Program-made: the position numbers and the translations under genes | Notes under the pieces: model-generated | Database searches by the model: none | What the model was told of the DNA's origin: nothing | What the model saw: the letters and a program-made list of their open reading frames with translations, nothing else | Shown: piece after piece, positions 33,966-44,394 of the stretch | Position numbering within the stretch: position 1 is the first letter of the stretch | Layout: every line of letters begins with the position of its first letter | Source of the DNA: Trichobilharzia szidati | Lineage: Eukaryota; Platyhelminthes; Trematoda; Strigeidida; Schistosomatidae | DNA length: 64,000 nucleotides | NCBI GenBank assembly: GCA_944472155.2 | Contig: OX235274.1 | Coordinates: 31,556,052 to 31,620,051 of the forward strand | Direction of reading: 5' to 3'

Positions 33966-34289
33966 CTGGAAGGAAAGTGGCATCAAGCAACAAAGAAAAG
34001 TAGGAGAGAAAGAAAGAAAAAAATATATAAGACAAATTGTGAAACCATCTGACTAAACTGTTATGAATATGAGTGGTTCGAAACCTTGTCATCCAGTTGT
34101 TAATACTGCGTCATCACTGTGTGATATATTAAAATAAACTTATCTAATGTGGAATTACATTCTACCACCGAAGTGCCCGAGTTCTATACTTACATTAACT
34201 TCAATTTATTGACTGGAAAGTATTAATGAGTATCAGTTTAAACGCTTACAGGTCATGTGAAATACAGAAATATTATTGATTTCGCATAA

Positions 34290-34515
34290 TTTATTATTAT
34301 TGTTATTATTATTCCCCTGGGTTCTGAGTGAAACATAATTAATTCTTCAACAGTACATCTGTATTCCACTTTATTCCAAGAAGTTCTTTTTTAGCTGACT
34401 GCATAATTGCCTATTAGCTTTCATTTCTTCCTGACACGACCTGCTCTATGTCACTGTCGCAGTTACTTACGGTCAACTCGTCGTTTACCATTTGGGCTTT
34501 ATATTTAGTTATAGC
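34290..34515 (-). mobile_element. R1 LINE 3'-end fragment
   Basis: Begins with an ATT-rich run and CCCCTGGGTTCTGAGTG, the reversed R1 tail. CGGTCAACTCGTCGTTTACC then corresponds to the antisense of the C-terminal block (GGTCGTCGTC region in other copies). Confidence 0.6.
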
Positions 34516-34792
34516 TCTTTATTTTAGTATATTGAGTAAATGAATTTCCTAAATCCAACTGGAAGGGGTTTCAGACAATGACTTTATATCAATTTAAGTG
34601 GTAATAAAGTAAAGTGAATATGAAATTATTTTTATGCTGATAGCAGATGACTTTCCTATTATTGTTAAATATCCAGAATAATAACGCAGAAGTATTTATG
34701 ACATCCTGAATGTACTACTCCAAGACTTATAGTAGTTTTATGTTACATTTGACTGAACGTAAAGAATACTAAAATCATCGTCTGTTATGTGT

Positions 34793-35216
34793 TCAATTCA
34801 ATTTTAATTTTTCCAAGTGAAGACGGAATCGTACTGTCTTTGGAAAGTTGTTCTTCACTTTGTAGATTACTTTGAAGGAGGCGTTTGTTGAGATGGAATG
34901 ACCAGTGGTGAAGAGATGTTCAATTATTGCACTCCTTATGCAGCCACGCTGGATAGTGTTCTTTGATCCTTTTTGACAGGATACGCATTGAACGACCGAT
35001 GTACCTGGCTCCACAGCAACAGGTGAACTGATATATACACATAGAAGTGGCCAGGTTTGGGATCTTGTCTTTTGGGCTTCTGCAGATCAGCGGGCGACTA
35101 GAGAACACTACTCTTCTTAAAGACGTGGAGATTCTTCTTCTAAGGACGTCACTAAGTAGGTCTCCCTTGAATTCGAGGTCCATATAAAGTATCTATTTTG
35201 GCGCAGATGCTGTCAT
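34793..35216 (-). pseudogene. PLE C GIY-YIG fragment, minus arm
   Basis: Two frames (34920-35183 and 34793-35014). The sense order is DLEFKGDLLSDVLRRR, ICRSPKDKIPNLATS, MCIYQFTCCCGARYIGRSM (GIY represented by IYQ, YIG intact), SKRIKEHYPAWL, IIEHLFTTGHSI and NASFKVIYKV. The endonuclease motif is whole, but the frame shifts near 34975. It meets the plus-strand arm at 35216. Confidence 0.85.
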
Positions 35217-35800
35217 GGAACATGGAACGGCCAACTGACAAGCTTCTACAGCTGGGTACCAATCAGTCGGAAAAGAAACTTAATTAGATCTCTTGCCACT
35301 CGCGTCCGACGCATCTGCAGCTCTGATACCATGGAAGATGAACTAAAATTCCTGAAAGAAACCTTCATACAAAACGGTTACCCATCAAGATTCGTGGACA
35401 AAAACATCAAACAAAAAATCCAAAAGCAAGAAACAGCATCTGTGCCAAGATAGATACTTTATATGAACCTCTACTTCATAGGAGACCTACTCATTGACGT
35501 TCTTAGAAGAATCTCCACCTCTTTAAGAAGAACTTTCTTTGCGGCAACATTGAGAGTAGTGTTCTCTAGTCGCCCGCTGATCTGCAGAAGCCCAAAAGAC
35601 AAGATCCCACACCTGGCCACTTCTATGTGTATATATCAGTTCACCTGTTGCTGTGGAGCCTGGTACATCGATCGTTCGATGCAAATCCTGTCAAAAAGGA
35701 TCAAAGAACACTATGCGGCGTGGCTGTAGAAAGGAAGTAATGGCTGCATAAGGAGTGCAATAATAGAACACCTCGTCAACACTGGTTTTCCAAGTGACTC
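35217..35800 (+). pseudogene. PLE C connector and GIY-YIG fragment, plus arm
   Basis: Begins with TWNGQLTSFYSWVPISRKRN (from 35231), continues LIRSLATRVRRICSSDTMED, LKFLKETFIQNGYPSRFVD, a stop at about 35452, then MNLYFIGDLLIDVLRRIS (35463), SSRPLICRSPKDKIPHLATS, CIYQFTCCCGAWYIDRSM. YIG is changed to YID here. The arm repeats sequence also present in the minus arm, so the pair is an overlapping head-to-head duplication. Confidence 0.85.
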
Positions 35801-35907
35801 GTCGGAATGAAATGTTCAGCCAATGTTGACATTCTCGCTCCTGGTACGGACACTTCGATAATGTCTGAGGAATCAAACTAATGCATTTTGATAGATAGTG
35901 ACTAACA

Positions 35908-35964
35908 GTGAAATCCGAGATATGCATTGTTTTTACTATCTGGGACTCGTCAGCTTGATGTTCC
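35908..35964 (-). ncRNA. Sm-alpha-like hammerhead, decayed
   Basis: Minus strand: ACATCAAG, core CTGACGA (intact), GTCCCAGATAGTAA (stem II second strand lost), AAAC, AATGCATATC, TCGGATTTCACTG. The order matches the Sm-alpha hammerhead. Loss of stem II and the GUC-to-AUC change argue against full activity. Confidence 0.6.
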
Positions 35965-36072
35965 TGCAGTCCCAGTGGGTGATTGTGTTCACCACTGGGA
36001 CTCGAACCCAGGATAAGTCGTTTCAGACACCAAGTGGTTATCCACTAGACCACTGTGAGTCTTGCATCGCAG

Positions 36073-36130
36073 GGATATTCAGCTCATGAGTTATAAATTG
36101 AACAAAGTACGTGTACCGGAATTCACTGCT
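36073..36130 (+). ncRNA. Sm-alpha-like hammerhead, heavily decayed
   Basis: ATTCAG, CTCATGA (core with two changes), GTTATAAATTGAAC, AAAG, TACGTGTACCGG and AATTCACTGCTAG. It is recognisable only by comparison with 41639-41692. Confidence 0.5.
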
Positions 36131-36393
36131 AGTCAGCATCCACCAAATCGTGTATGGTAGTCGTTTTCTTAATCGAATCAGTTAAATTGCTTGAGCGACG
36201 TTGTGTATGTGTGTGGTTTTACAACTACCAATTCGACCATTTCTTCATATACCAGGATATGCATTTAATACCTACCGAAAAGGAATGTTTTAATGTGGTG
36301 TGCACTAATTAAGAACAGATATATAAGTAGCATATTGAGGAGTATCTTCAGGGAAGCAATGATAATTTGTGCATCACTAAACAATTGTTTGAA

Positions 36394-36860
36394 CCTCTAT
36401 AGTTGTCATTCTTTGTGGATCAAACACTTTGGATGATATCAAAAGAGCACTAAATAAAGGCTGCAACGTCGGAGTTTTCATCAAAACATCGGATACACTA
36501 CAAAGCAAGCTTGTTCATGTGAAAGTTCAAATTCTGAAGGATTCACAATCTAACTGTGTCTACAAGAAATGCTTAGAATGTGATGAAATATGCATTAGAT
36601 AAAATCTAACGACAAATCAACATTAGAAGAAAAAACGCTGTAGAGTCTCTGTTCCACCACCGAGAATTGCAATGGAACTAGAAAAGCCTTAAACTCATCA
36701 GCCATAGGTCTACAGAATTAGTTTTGACAATATTGAAATTATCCAGACAAAATTCCGAGTATCACAAGGAGCGTCTCATATCAGAAACAGTCCAGATTAT
36801 CTGAATAGCATTGATGGATCAGGACAGAATTTGACCTGGTTCATACATTTCCCCCAAGTA
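36394..36860 (+). pseudogene. PLE-like GIY-YIG relic
   Basis: An open stretch without a usable start (36394-36602) reads SNTLDDIKRALNKGCNVGVF, IKTSDTLQSKL, then NCVYKKCLECDEICIR and a stop. The pattern (linker, FKT-like segment, VYK-C-xx-C-D) matches the entry to a PLE GIY-YIG domain, with the YIG Tyr-Ile-Gly decayed to CIR. Another frame from about 36655 gives FDNIEIIQTKFRVSQGASHI and NSPDYLNSIDG, like a PLE endonuclease C terminus. It is different from families A-D. Confidence 0.5.
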
Positions 36861-36904
36861 TGAAATGACAAAATCAAGACAAATATTGTAATCAGTTTTT
36901 AGTT

Positions 36905-37315
36905 TGCAGGCATTTAATTTGATTGTTCAAAGGATTTCATAATGAGTTGACATCGGTTAGCGAACTACTGGAAAACCAGAGAGTACCGGACAGCCAGCTG
37001 TTTCGTCCTAGTTTTGGACACTTCATCAGTAGATACTCACCACAGGGGTTCGAACCCAGGACTTTCCAGTTACAAGGTGAGCTCGTAGACCATTAAGCCA
37101 CTGGGACCCGATCCAATGGCCCATGACTTTAAATTTCTGCTAGTTCACGATATAACGCAACCATTAACCAGTGTCACTGGCGATTATCTGCACTCATACA
37201 CGACCTGCTGTACCCCACTGGCCACGTCTCCTCACTATAACCCAGTTGCTAGTGAGCATCGGACTGATATCCAAGTGTATGTTTCCAGGGTTTTGATTGG
37301 ATTGGTCGTAAATTT
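36905..37315 (-). mobile_element. H-family HHR-SINE, near full-length
   Basis: The sense (minus) strand has GATGCTCACTAGCAACTGGG, GTGGCCAGTGGGGTACAGC, GCCAGTGACACTGG, AATGGTTGCGTTATATCG, CCAGTGGCTTAATGGTCTAC (A-box-like), GTCCTGGGTTCGAACCCC (B box), the hammerhead-like motif and GTCAACTCATTATGAAATCC. It is one of the two most complete H copies. Confidence 0.85.
36983..37031 (-). ncRNA. H-type hammerhead-like motif
   Basis: Minus strand: CTACTG, ATGAAGT, GTCC, loop AAAACTA, GGAC, GAAA, CAGCTGGCTGTC (stem III ACAGC/GCTGT, then C17) and CGGTAC. Stem II, GAAA, stem III and the GUC site are intact. The weak point is the core, discussed under findings. Confidence 0.6.
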
Positions 37316-37319
37316 GGTA

Positions 37320-38640
37320 AGCCATTTCATTATCTAAGCATGTTTTGATTTTATAATTTCATCCATTTATCATATCCTACAATCTACATTTAGTTTGTCT
37401 TCTCTATCATGTGAAAAAATTACCCTATACTGAAGAACTATGATTAAGTTACCGTATATATGAGCTGAGATTTAATGAATTCCAGTCTGGTATTGCTTTG
37501 ACAAAGCCATTAGCAGTATTGAATAGCAAAATGTCAGTAAGAAGCAATATCATTTTGCTTTTTCATTCATTGGGAAATACAAGGACTTTTATAATAACGA
37601 TATTATCATTATAACTATTAGTGAATTGTGACATGAATATGAAGTTTATGACTTTCTAAATATACTACTGCCTTCACTAATCTTGTCCACTTCAATGTAC
37701 ATATATATATATATATATGTATGTGAAGTAAAACAATAGTTTATATTATAATAGGAACATTTTTTTCCCTGTGTATACACTTTTGTTCTTTTTGTTTTGC
37801 TCCTGACGTATGAATCGCCAAATACTTTTACATTCCGACAGATAGATAGAAGATATGTCAAAGAGTAACACCCTGCTTTTATAAAAGTATATACATGGGA
37901 TAAATTCCCCTCAATTATACTGTTTATTTTCTTGCTTGCACCTTTTCTTGTTTTGTTTTTTTCACCTCAAACTCTTATTTGATATGCATTGGTTTGTTTT
38001 TGTGCACTATGACAGTTATCATTATTATAAATGTCTGCTTTATTATCTTACGGTTAGCTTTGTGTGTCGGTTATTTGGTCACTCTGAAACTGGATAATAT
38101 AAACATATATATATATTCAAGTGGTTGGTATTCACTTAAAAGAATTCACTTTTAGTGAGAGTTTATCATCTTTTTTTATCATATTATCATACTTTTCCAA
38201 CTATCGCTGTGTTTATCTGAAATCTTATCACTTATTTTTGCGCTAAGTGCTTTATTGAAATACCTTTGTGATACCTATTACTGCTGTTATTTTGCTGCAC
38301 CCACAGAGATTGCAAGAAGTGCATTTTCTTCTCTTGTTTAGTTTTAGATTCATTTGAAAGCACCTGAATGTCGTCTTTTTGAACTACAAGTCTTATACTA
38401 TTATTAATCCTAAGAATTCTGAGTGTGACATGCAGCTCCAGTGAAACATTTTTCGATTTCATCTTGTTTTCTACCCCTCATTTTCAGCTGACTCCACGAT
38501 TATCCAAAAGCTTTCGATTCTTCCTCGCAGAATATCCTTCATGTCATACTCAAATCAATATTCAGCTCTTCAAGGAAACGGTAAAGAATAGACACCGCAG
38601 TCAATCAGATCGCTCAGCATTATAAATGGATGTTTTTCAT
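37320..38640. other. AT-rich region with TA tract
   Basis: (TA)n at 37698-37720 and other low-complexity tracts. No repeat family or gene recognised. Confidence 0.45.
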
Positions 38641-38899
38641 AATCTTCGTTGAATGTTTCATCCTCATTCAAGTTTAAGGTTTGAGTAGGATTAAGGTAGG
38701 CTTATGATTAAGGTTAGAGTGGAACTTGCAATGGATATTACGAAAAGCATGCATTTGTTATTCTGAGAGATCTGATTGGTCACCTCAAGGTCGTTTGACT
38801 GGTGCGTCCATTCCTTACTGCTTCCTTCTTGTTTACCATTCAGGTCCAACTAAATGATTTGCCTTGCACTTGATGTCGGTTTGTTACTAGAGTTTCCTG

Positions 38900-39190
38900 T
38901 TACTAATGCTTCCTGGCCATTTGATTTTTAGTATGCAGCCAGAGTAGGGGACAGCTGTTGATGAAAGTCTACGGTTACCTTTTCGTAATGCTTTTCCTGA
39001 TGTATCGATTCTCTGAACGATATAGAAGAAATGACTTGATATTGAAGTTAAAACTCTGGCTTTTTTCCCTTATGCTGAATACTGTAGATCTTCACACCGA
39101 TTTCAGAGAAATAAAGACGTGTCTTACATTCCTAATCTTGGTTGCCTTTGACGTCCTCATCACTGCTGCCTGTAGAAGTAAGTGAAGCAG
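38900..39190 (-). mobile_element. R1 LINE fragment
   Basis: Antisense of the region between the YLGS motif and the RWPEKI segment: GGCCATTTGATTTTTAGTAT, CAGCTGTTGATGAAAGTCTA and GCCTTTGACGTCCTCATCAC in order. Confidence 0.65.
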
Positions 39191-39524
39191 CCACATTTCA
39201 ATACCCAACCCTTAGTATCCCTTTCGTTGAAGTTTGAAGGCAACTTTTATCTTCTTTTATTTGTTTTATGAAAACTTGTATGTAAAAAGTAGTAATGGAT
39301 CTGTGAAAGTTTCAACGAAAAAATAGTCTTTTCGTAGAAATTCACATTACAGTTTCACTTTGAAGTAGACTAAATCTGCTGTTGATAGAAAAAATCAATA
39401 TATAATACTGCTATAAGCTGAATAGCATAATTTTGTATGATTCGGTTCCTTTTCTACGTTTTTTCTACTGAGCAGAACTCCACATAGAAGTCATAGTCTT
39501 ATAAAATAGCTAGGAGTGCCCTAA

Positions 39525-40475
39525 AACTTTATCAACTCCATGCAGCAGCTATATGAAGATTCCACTTGCCAAATGACTTATAACAGAAAACTCATAGAAG
39601 CCATTCAAGTGAAGAGAGAAGTTAAATAAGGCTGCCAAGTATCGCCGATGATATTCTTAATTGTAGTGGGCTGGATTAAGAGTCAGACTGCGGCAAGTGA
39701 GAAGGCAGGAATACACCAAATCTACAAGAAGACTCTAGATGATCTGGACTTCATGAACGACTTATTCCTAATGTCACGCAAACTCGAAGATCTATAGGCG
39801 GAAGCCATCAAGTTGGCAGGAGAAACAGAAAAAATGGGACTTCAAGTAAAGATAGAGAAGACAGAGGTGATGTAGATTTTTAACTAACGACGACCACCAC
39901 CATCAGTCACCATCAATGGGAGAAATCTAAAGAAGGTTGCCTCTTTCACTTATCCAGGCAACACCTTTCCAACTACAGGCGGGACTCGAACAGCAAGATA
40001 GATCTTCATTACTCTGAAATCAACCTGAAAACTTACTGCGCCAAGCATAAAGAACAAAATTCGGGTTTTCAACAATAATGTCAAGTCGATTCTTTTATTC
40101 TCTATTTCCAACAGGCTTTAGGCTTTTATCAGCGACTGCGTTCATTGCATACTGTAGATCAGATGACCGGAAAGGATAAGCGATAGAAAACTCTGGCAAC
40201 GACCTAAGCAAGAACCTATTGTTCAACAAATATACTGAAGACAATGGGGATGGACTTGGTATATGGTGTGGAAACAGTTTATTGGCAGAGCGCGCCAGTC
40301 CCTAGAGTGATACCTGAAAGGAAAACCATGAGTTTGATGTCTGTCTGAGGTTGGAGTGGAGATGAAAACCAATGGACAACCGTGGAGCCAGCTGAAGAGG
40401 ACTACAAAAAATGGGTGAAATCACGATATGACGCTGTAGCCATATTTTGCACTCTGAACCCAAGGAAATAGTCAT
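39525..40475 (+). pseudogene. R1 LINE, decayed RT to 3' end
   Basis: From QQLYEDSTCQMTYNRKLIEA, through a stop-disrupted VRQGC segment (AGAGAAGTTAAATAAGGCTG) and SPMIFLIVVGWIK, a LDFMNDL box (FADD lost), then GRNLKKVASFTYPGN, the RWPERI-like part (40160-40180) and a decayed tail (CTGAACCCAAGGAAATAGTC). It is more diverged than the 26 and 63 kb copies. Confidence 0.8.
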
Positions 40476-40479
40476 AATG

Positions 40480-41465
40480 AGTGAATTGGTGACGTGAACA
40501 CTAAAATGGTACAGGATGAAACTAGATACTTATAATTAATTTGAATTCCTACTCCTGATTATGGTGAATGTTCTATAACATACATGGAGGCGAATACCTA
40601 ATAACATACAAGAAAGCATTCTGGAGTGGTTTTAAATAAGTGAGTTACGATTGTTAGGTCAAAAATAATAATAGATAGTGGTGGTGCGATAGAATGCACA
40701 GTAATATAGTTAGTCGAGCAATTTTTACTGGGTTAAGGTGAAAGTAACCGCAGTGTCCTTTCAAATACACAGTCTGAGTTGAAACGGTTTGGTTGCTATG
40801 GTTTCAGCTCAGATTAGTCAAGATGGATGTTTTTACCTTTTGATATTAGCAGAGACAGTTAAAATATCCAATTCCCGTCTTGATTAGATTTGATAAAGGG
40901 TTATTGCACCATCACTGAGCTGGGAATCTGCGAATTGAAGGCTTCAAGAAATATAGTCACAGAATCAAATAGATGTCAGTCTCTTCACCTTTCTAATGTA
41001 CTTGTTCTGATAGGTAAATGTGAACTTATAAAGGCGTTCGCAGGCGACTTGTGATGAGTATCTGTCCATTGTCAGTTGATAATAAGTACAAGTAGCTCTG
41101 TACGCAGAAATAAGGTTGGCACCTGGTAAGAGCGACTCAGCTGTATGTCATTTTTTGTGATACACTGTCAACTTTGAAAGTGAAATCAGTAAGGACTGGT
41201 TTTTTCTCAGTCTTAAAGACACTGTGTTCATCACCATAGTTTATGTCGTACCGACCTATTGATTTCTTTGGATAACAGATCCGAGATTAGACCAGATTCA
41301 GTGTAAAATCACAAGAAATGTAAGTTTCAGTGTTCTATATATCCTTCACGACTCACTTTCATTTTAAACAGAAGGTTTTAAGCCAGCCGCCTACAGAATC
41401 CCAAATAGAAACTTTGAGCGCTGTTCAATAATAAACATGATTCTTCGACTTTAATTCTGTATATC
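40480..41465. other. Nothing recognised
   Basis: Unassigned sequence between an R1 tail and the Sm-alpha-like pair. No long frame and no tRNA-like boxes. Confidence 0.4.
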
Positions 41466-41469
41466 CCAT

Positions 41470-41715
41470 TGATTGACTGGATTGAAATATTCGGTCTCTG
41501 TTGACTTGTCAGATGCTGGTACGGACGCTTTGACAGTGTCTGACGATTAGCACTGATGCTATTTTGTGAATGGTGGCTAGCAATGGGATTCGAGATATGT
41601 AATTCGTCCCATTTCAGCCTCACCACTGGAGATACAGGCACATCCAGCTAACGAGTCCTGAACAGGATAAAACGCGCATACCGGATTGCACTGCTAGTCA
41701 CCATACGTCTGATGA
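41470..41715. mobile_element. Sm-alpha-like HHR SINE inverted pair
   Basis: Minus part 41470-41635 shares its body with 35830-35930 (GTTGAC, CTGGTACGGACGC, GTGTCTGA, CGAGATATG). Plus part 41636-41715 carries the better hammerhead. A minus-strand hammerhead relic (GGGACGAATTACATATC, CGAATCCCATTGCTAG) lies at 41570-41615. Confidence 0.72.
41639..41692 (+). ncRNA. Sm-alpha-like hammerhead
   Basis: CACATCCAG, CTAACGA (core G5 changed to A), GTCCT, loop GAAC, AGGAT, AAAA (G12 changed to A), CGCGCATA, CCGGATTGCACTG. Stem II is complete with a G-U closing pair, and stem I keeps five of seven pairs. G5 and G12 are catalytic, so this copy should be inactive, but its descent from an Sm-alpha-type ribozyme is clear. 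Confidence 0.72.
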
Positions 41716-41999
41716 CAACAAATAAATCCTCAGATATTGTCAAAAAATCCAAGCTAGGAGCCGAACACTTCGGTTACTTCGGTCAGCTGGAAGAACAATA
41801 CTTGTCTTAAGCAAAATAAATCCTAATATTAATGTTCAGAGTATAATATATATATATATGTTACGTAAATCGTAAACGAGATTCTGGAGATTTCCGTCTG
41901 TTTAAAATAAAAAATCCAGGAATTCGCCTTCCATTTCAAGTTCAGATGTCACTTTAAACTAGAGTTATCCTCTCTAGTCAATATTATCGTACTCTAATA

Positions 42000-42270
42000 T
42001 GGTTGCGTTCTCTGAGCTGGATGAGCTGGTTATTAAAGCTTTTGTTATTCTTCTAGACAATATCTTCAACAAAAGGTTTGATATACAGTGGACTTATTTG
42101 AATTTTTCATAGATGATATAATTGTATATTTTGACAACCTTTGTCTTGATTGGTTGCCCATTAGCACTAGTGACCGTTTTTATTGATTTGGAATTTGACC
42201 TTTCCAGTCGTATGGCTTATTGTTTATTAGTTGGTACATCTGACCTATAATGATATTACTGTTAATCTCT
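42000..42270 (-). mobile_element. PLE E 3'-end fragment
   Basis: Aligns with 55255-55470: TTATTCTTCTAGACAATATC, TTCTTCATG-like ATTTTTCATAGATGATATAA, GACCGTTTTTATTGATTTGG and TTATTAGTTGGTACATCTGA. It includes the conserved TGAAGATATTGTCTAGAAG motif on the minus strand (42045-42075). No coding domain is left except a few C-terminal codons. Confidence 0.65.
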
Positions 42271-42284
42271 GATTTATAAAACAC

Positions 42285-42870
42285 AAAATAATTGAGCAAA
42301 GAATATCCTTTTCGATAATTTCCTCCTCTTCTGGCTCTACAGTTACATGTATATATGTTAATATACATAGAATATTCTAGATTAGTAGTCTATAACAATA
42401 TTAGTGTTTTTTAAATAATATCGATTTGTAAAGTAAGATCACAATGCAATTACAGTTCATTAAAGATCCCTCAATAATAATAATGATAAAGATATAGAAG
42501 CAAATAGAATATCAACTAAAATTAGGAAAATTCCACAAAAATTCAGGATCATTCAAACGTGGATGGCCAAGGTAAGGATAATGTCTGAACTAACTTCTTT
42601 TGGATGCACAAATTAGGCTTGTTAATATGGATCCCCACAGCCAGCCTCAGCAATATTTAGTAGCCGAACTCTTAAGGCGAAATTGAGATTTGTTTGTATG
42701 CGATAAATGACCCTGAAAGCCTGGTTAATATCAATCTTGTGTTCTGTATCCACAAGATGAGATAGAATAGCACTCACTGTGAATAGATTTTGTTTGTCCT
42801 TCACTGAATCACACAGGGTGATGTTCCGAAATTCGACGAGAAACACGCCTAATTGTACGGCCTATGCAAC
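42285..42870 (-). pseudogene. PLE B GIY-YIG C-terminal fragment
   Basis: The frame 42622-42846 reads ILSHLVDTEHKIDINQAFRV, IYRIQTNLNFAL and RLLNIAEA, nearly the same as 57951-58277. The 3' UTR 42285-42600 aligns with 57705-57950 (AAAATAATTGAGCAAAGAAT, CCTTTTCGATAATTTCC). Upstream it is cut before the YIG block, apart from a decayed GCCGTACAATTAGGCGTG stretch. Confidence 0.8.
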
Positions 42871-43090
42871 TAATTGGCTCCACAGGAGCAGTTAAATTGT
42901 CTAAGCACCAGACTTCCAACAATCCTCTAGTAGTCTGGTATTTCAACCCTTTACAATTTCTACATTCTTCTTATGATGGAGAATTTAAATACGTTAGCTT
43001 CATATTATGGCTTGAGTTAAAGGTGTTTTCTAGAAGGACAAAGAAAGCCTCGCAGTTGAATCACCCGGCTCAGCGAGCTTAGTCACATTA
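42870..43090 (+). mobile_element. PLE-related fragment
   Basis: TTTTCTAGAAGGACAAAGAA with AGCCTCGCAG (43029-43060) matches the conserved GTCCAGAAGGACGAAGAAAGC motif of the PLE E end on the opposite strand to 42045-42075. The rest is unassigned. Confidence 0.4.
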
Positions 43091-43094
43091 AAAC

Positions 43095-43945
43095 CATCCA
43101 CCTGAGCTATAGATCTCAATTATTTCGAAGTGCTGATTGACAACAAAGTATGCAAGTATTTATAAATCTGATGTTTAACTAACGACCAATTCTAATGACG
43201 ACATAGCAGATTAAAGGTCTGGTGAGTATGTACTCCTTTGCCACTGATGACGTCTTACCTATTTACCTAATCTCAGGGATATATCCCTGGGAAAAACTAA
43301 CCAAGTAAAACAAAAGTCAGCAGAGTAGCTAATTATTTATTATTTTTTTCAAATAATAATGTCAAAACGAATTACATGCTTAAAATTTAATATGTGTAGA
43401 GGAAATGTTAATGCTAATTGTCTCATGATTCTGACAGTCTCATCATTCATAGAATTTCATTCGCTTTTAGCCTCTAGAGAATGAATTTTTTACTAGATGA
43501 CTGCACTAAAATAACATTTCAAAATTACGTCAACATTTTACCTGGAGAAAATTTGGGACTACATTGAAAGGAAATTAAAGTGCACAAATGTTTTTTTTCT
43601 GGATTTTATCAGCATTGTATTTTTAATATATCGGTAAGCAATATGAGTGAGACGCAACTTGTAAAAAAGGTTGTTTGAATCAGTTTGGCCTATCATGTAA
43701 ACTTTATTAATTTGTTCTTAATGTTTTAAGGCCAACAGCAGGTGAGACAGTTGTTCTGAGGTTAATGACCCTTAAACTGAGCTGAATTCGCTTGATGCTG
43801 AAAGCATTTCTCACAGGAAAGTACTAATATAATCATAAAGCCAATACTCAGACCATTTTGTGTATTGTAGTCGATTGCGTAGCAACAATTTTTGCTCTAA
43901 ATGCGATCTGAAAATTATATTTCAGGTGGACCAGCTACTTTATTT
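43095..43945. other. AT-rich sequence, nothing recognised
   Basis: No long frame, tRNA-like box or known repeat found. Confidence 0.45.
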
Positions 43946-43947
43946 GG

Positions 43948-44200
43948 CCTTTGGTGGTTCAGTGGTAGAACACTCGTCAGCCAAGCCAGAAGTGGTCCAG
44001 GTTTCGATCCCTGGCCAAATCACTACTGAACCTCGCTAAGCCGGTTTTGAAACCAGTAAAAAGAGGGAAAGTTGGCTTGAGGCCATCAACCCCACTCCGT
44101 AAAAATAAGAAAACCACTGCTACCGAAACTTCAAAGCTGTGGCTTGAAGCCCTATGTCCCACTCGGAACTTAAAGGAATAAGATTAATAATATTATTAAT
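43948..44200 (+). mobile_element. SINE A, tRNA-Gly-like head
   Basis: GCCTTTGGTGGTTCAGTGGT, AGAACACTCGTCAGCC and GGTTTCGATCCCTGGCC look like tRNA-Gly with A and B boxes. The body has CCTCGCTAAGCCGG, AACCAGTAAAAAGAGGG, GGCTTGAGGCCATCAACC. The tail GCTTGAAGCCCTATGTCCC, ACTCGGAACTTAAAGGAATA, (AAT)n is the clearest match to the R1 LINE 3' end. Confidence 0.88.
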
Positions 44201-44394
44201 CACCTTAATAAATTCTGGCACCATACTTCTCTGTTTTCTAAAGCTTTGAAGGCTTTAAGTATTCAGAAAAGCAAGACAGCTCACTAGAATTACCGAGGCA
44301 GAACCATTTACAGTTCTGAATGGATAAAAATATTTACCATACTGTCTTCAGTCTGTATTATCCTGATAACTAATTTTCAAGTGTTTATCTTTAT

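Larger units (their letters stand above)
32011..34209 (-). mobile_element. PLE D insertion with TSDs and inverted ends
   Basis: A 12 bp direct repeat ACTTCAATTTAT (32011-32022 and 34198-34209) flanks a 2175 bp insertion. The left end 32024-32211 and the right region 33972-34152 are imperfect inverted repeats of about 180 bp. The element's 3' end is on the left (minus orientation), and a 45 bp spacer (34153-34197) separates the 5' inverted arm from the TSD. Inside are two minus-strand coding stretches of the GIY-YIG region and an H-family SINE at 33087-33370. This is the same architecture as PLE A. Confidence 0.87.
35800..36170. mobile_element. Sm-alpha-like HHR SINE inverted pair
   Basis: Minus part: tRNA-like head at 35988-36058 (A box TGGTCTAGTGG, B box GGTTCGAGTCC), hammerhead-like region 35908-35964 and 3' body (TAGTCACTATCTATC to CCAGGAGCGAGAATG). 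Plus part: second hammerhead-like region 36073-36130 and ATTCACTGCTAGTCAGCATC. The two parts point away from each other, as in H-family pairs. The locus at 41470-41715 has the same body. Confidence 0.75.
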
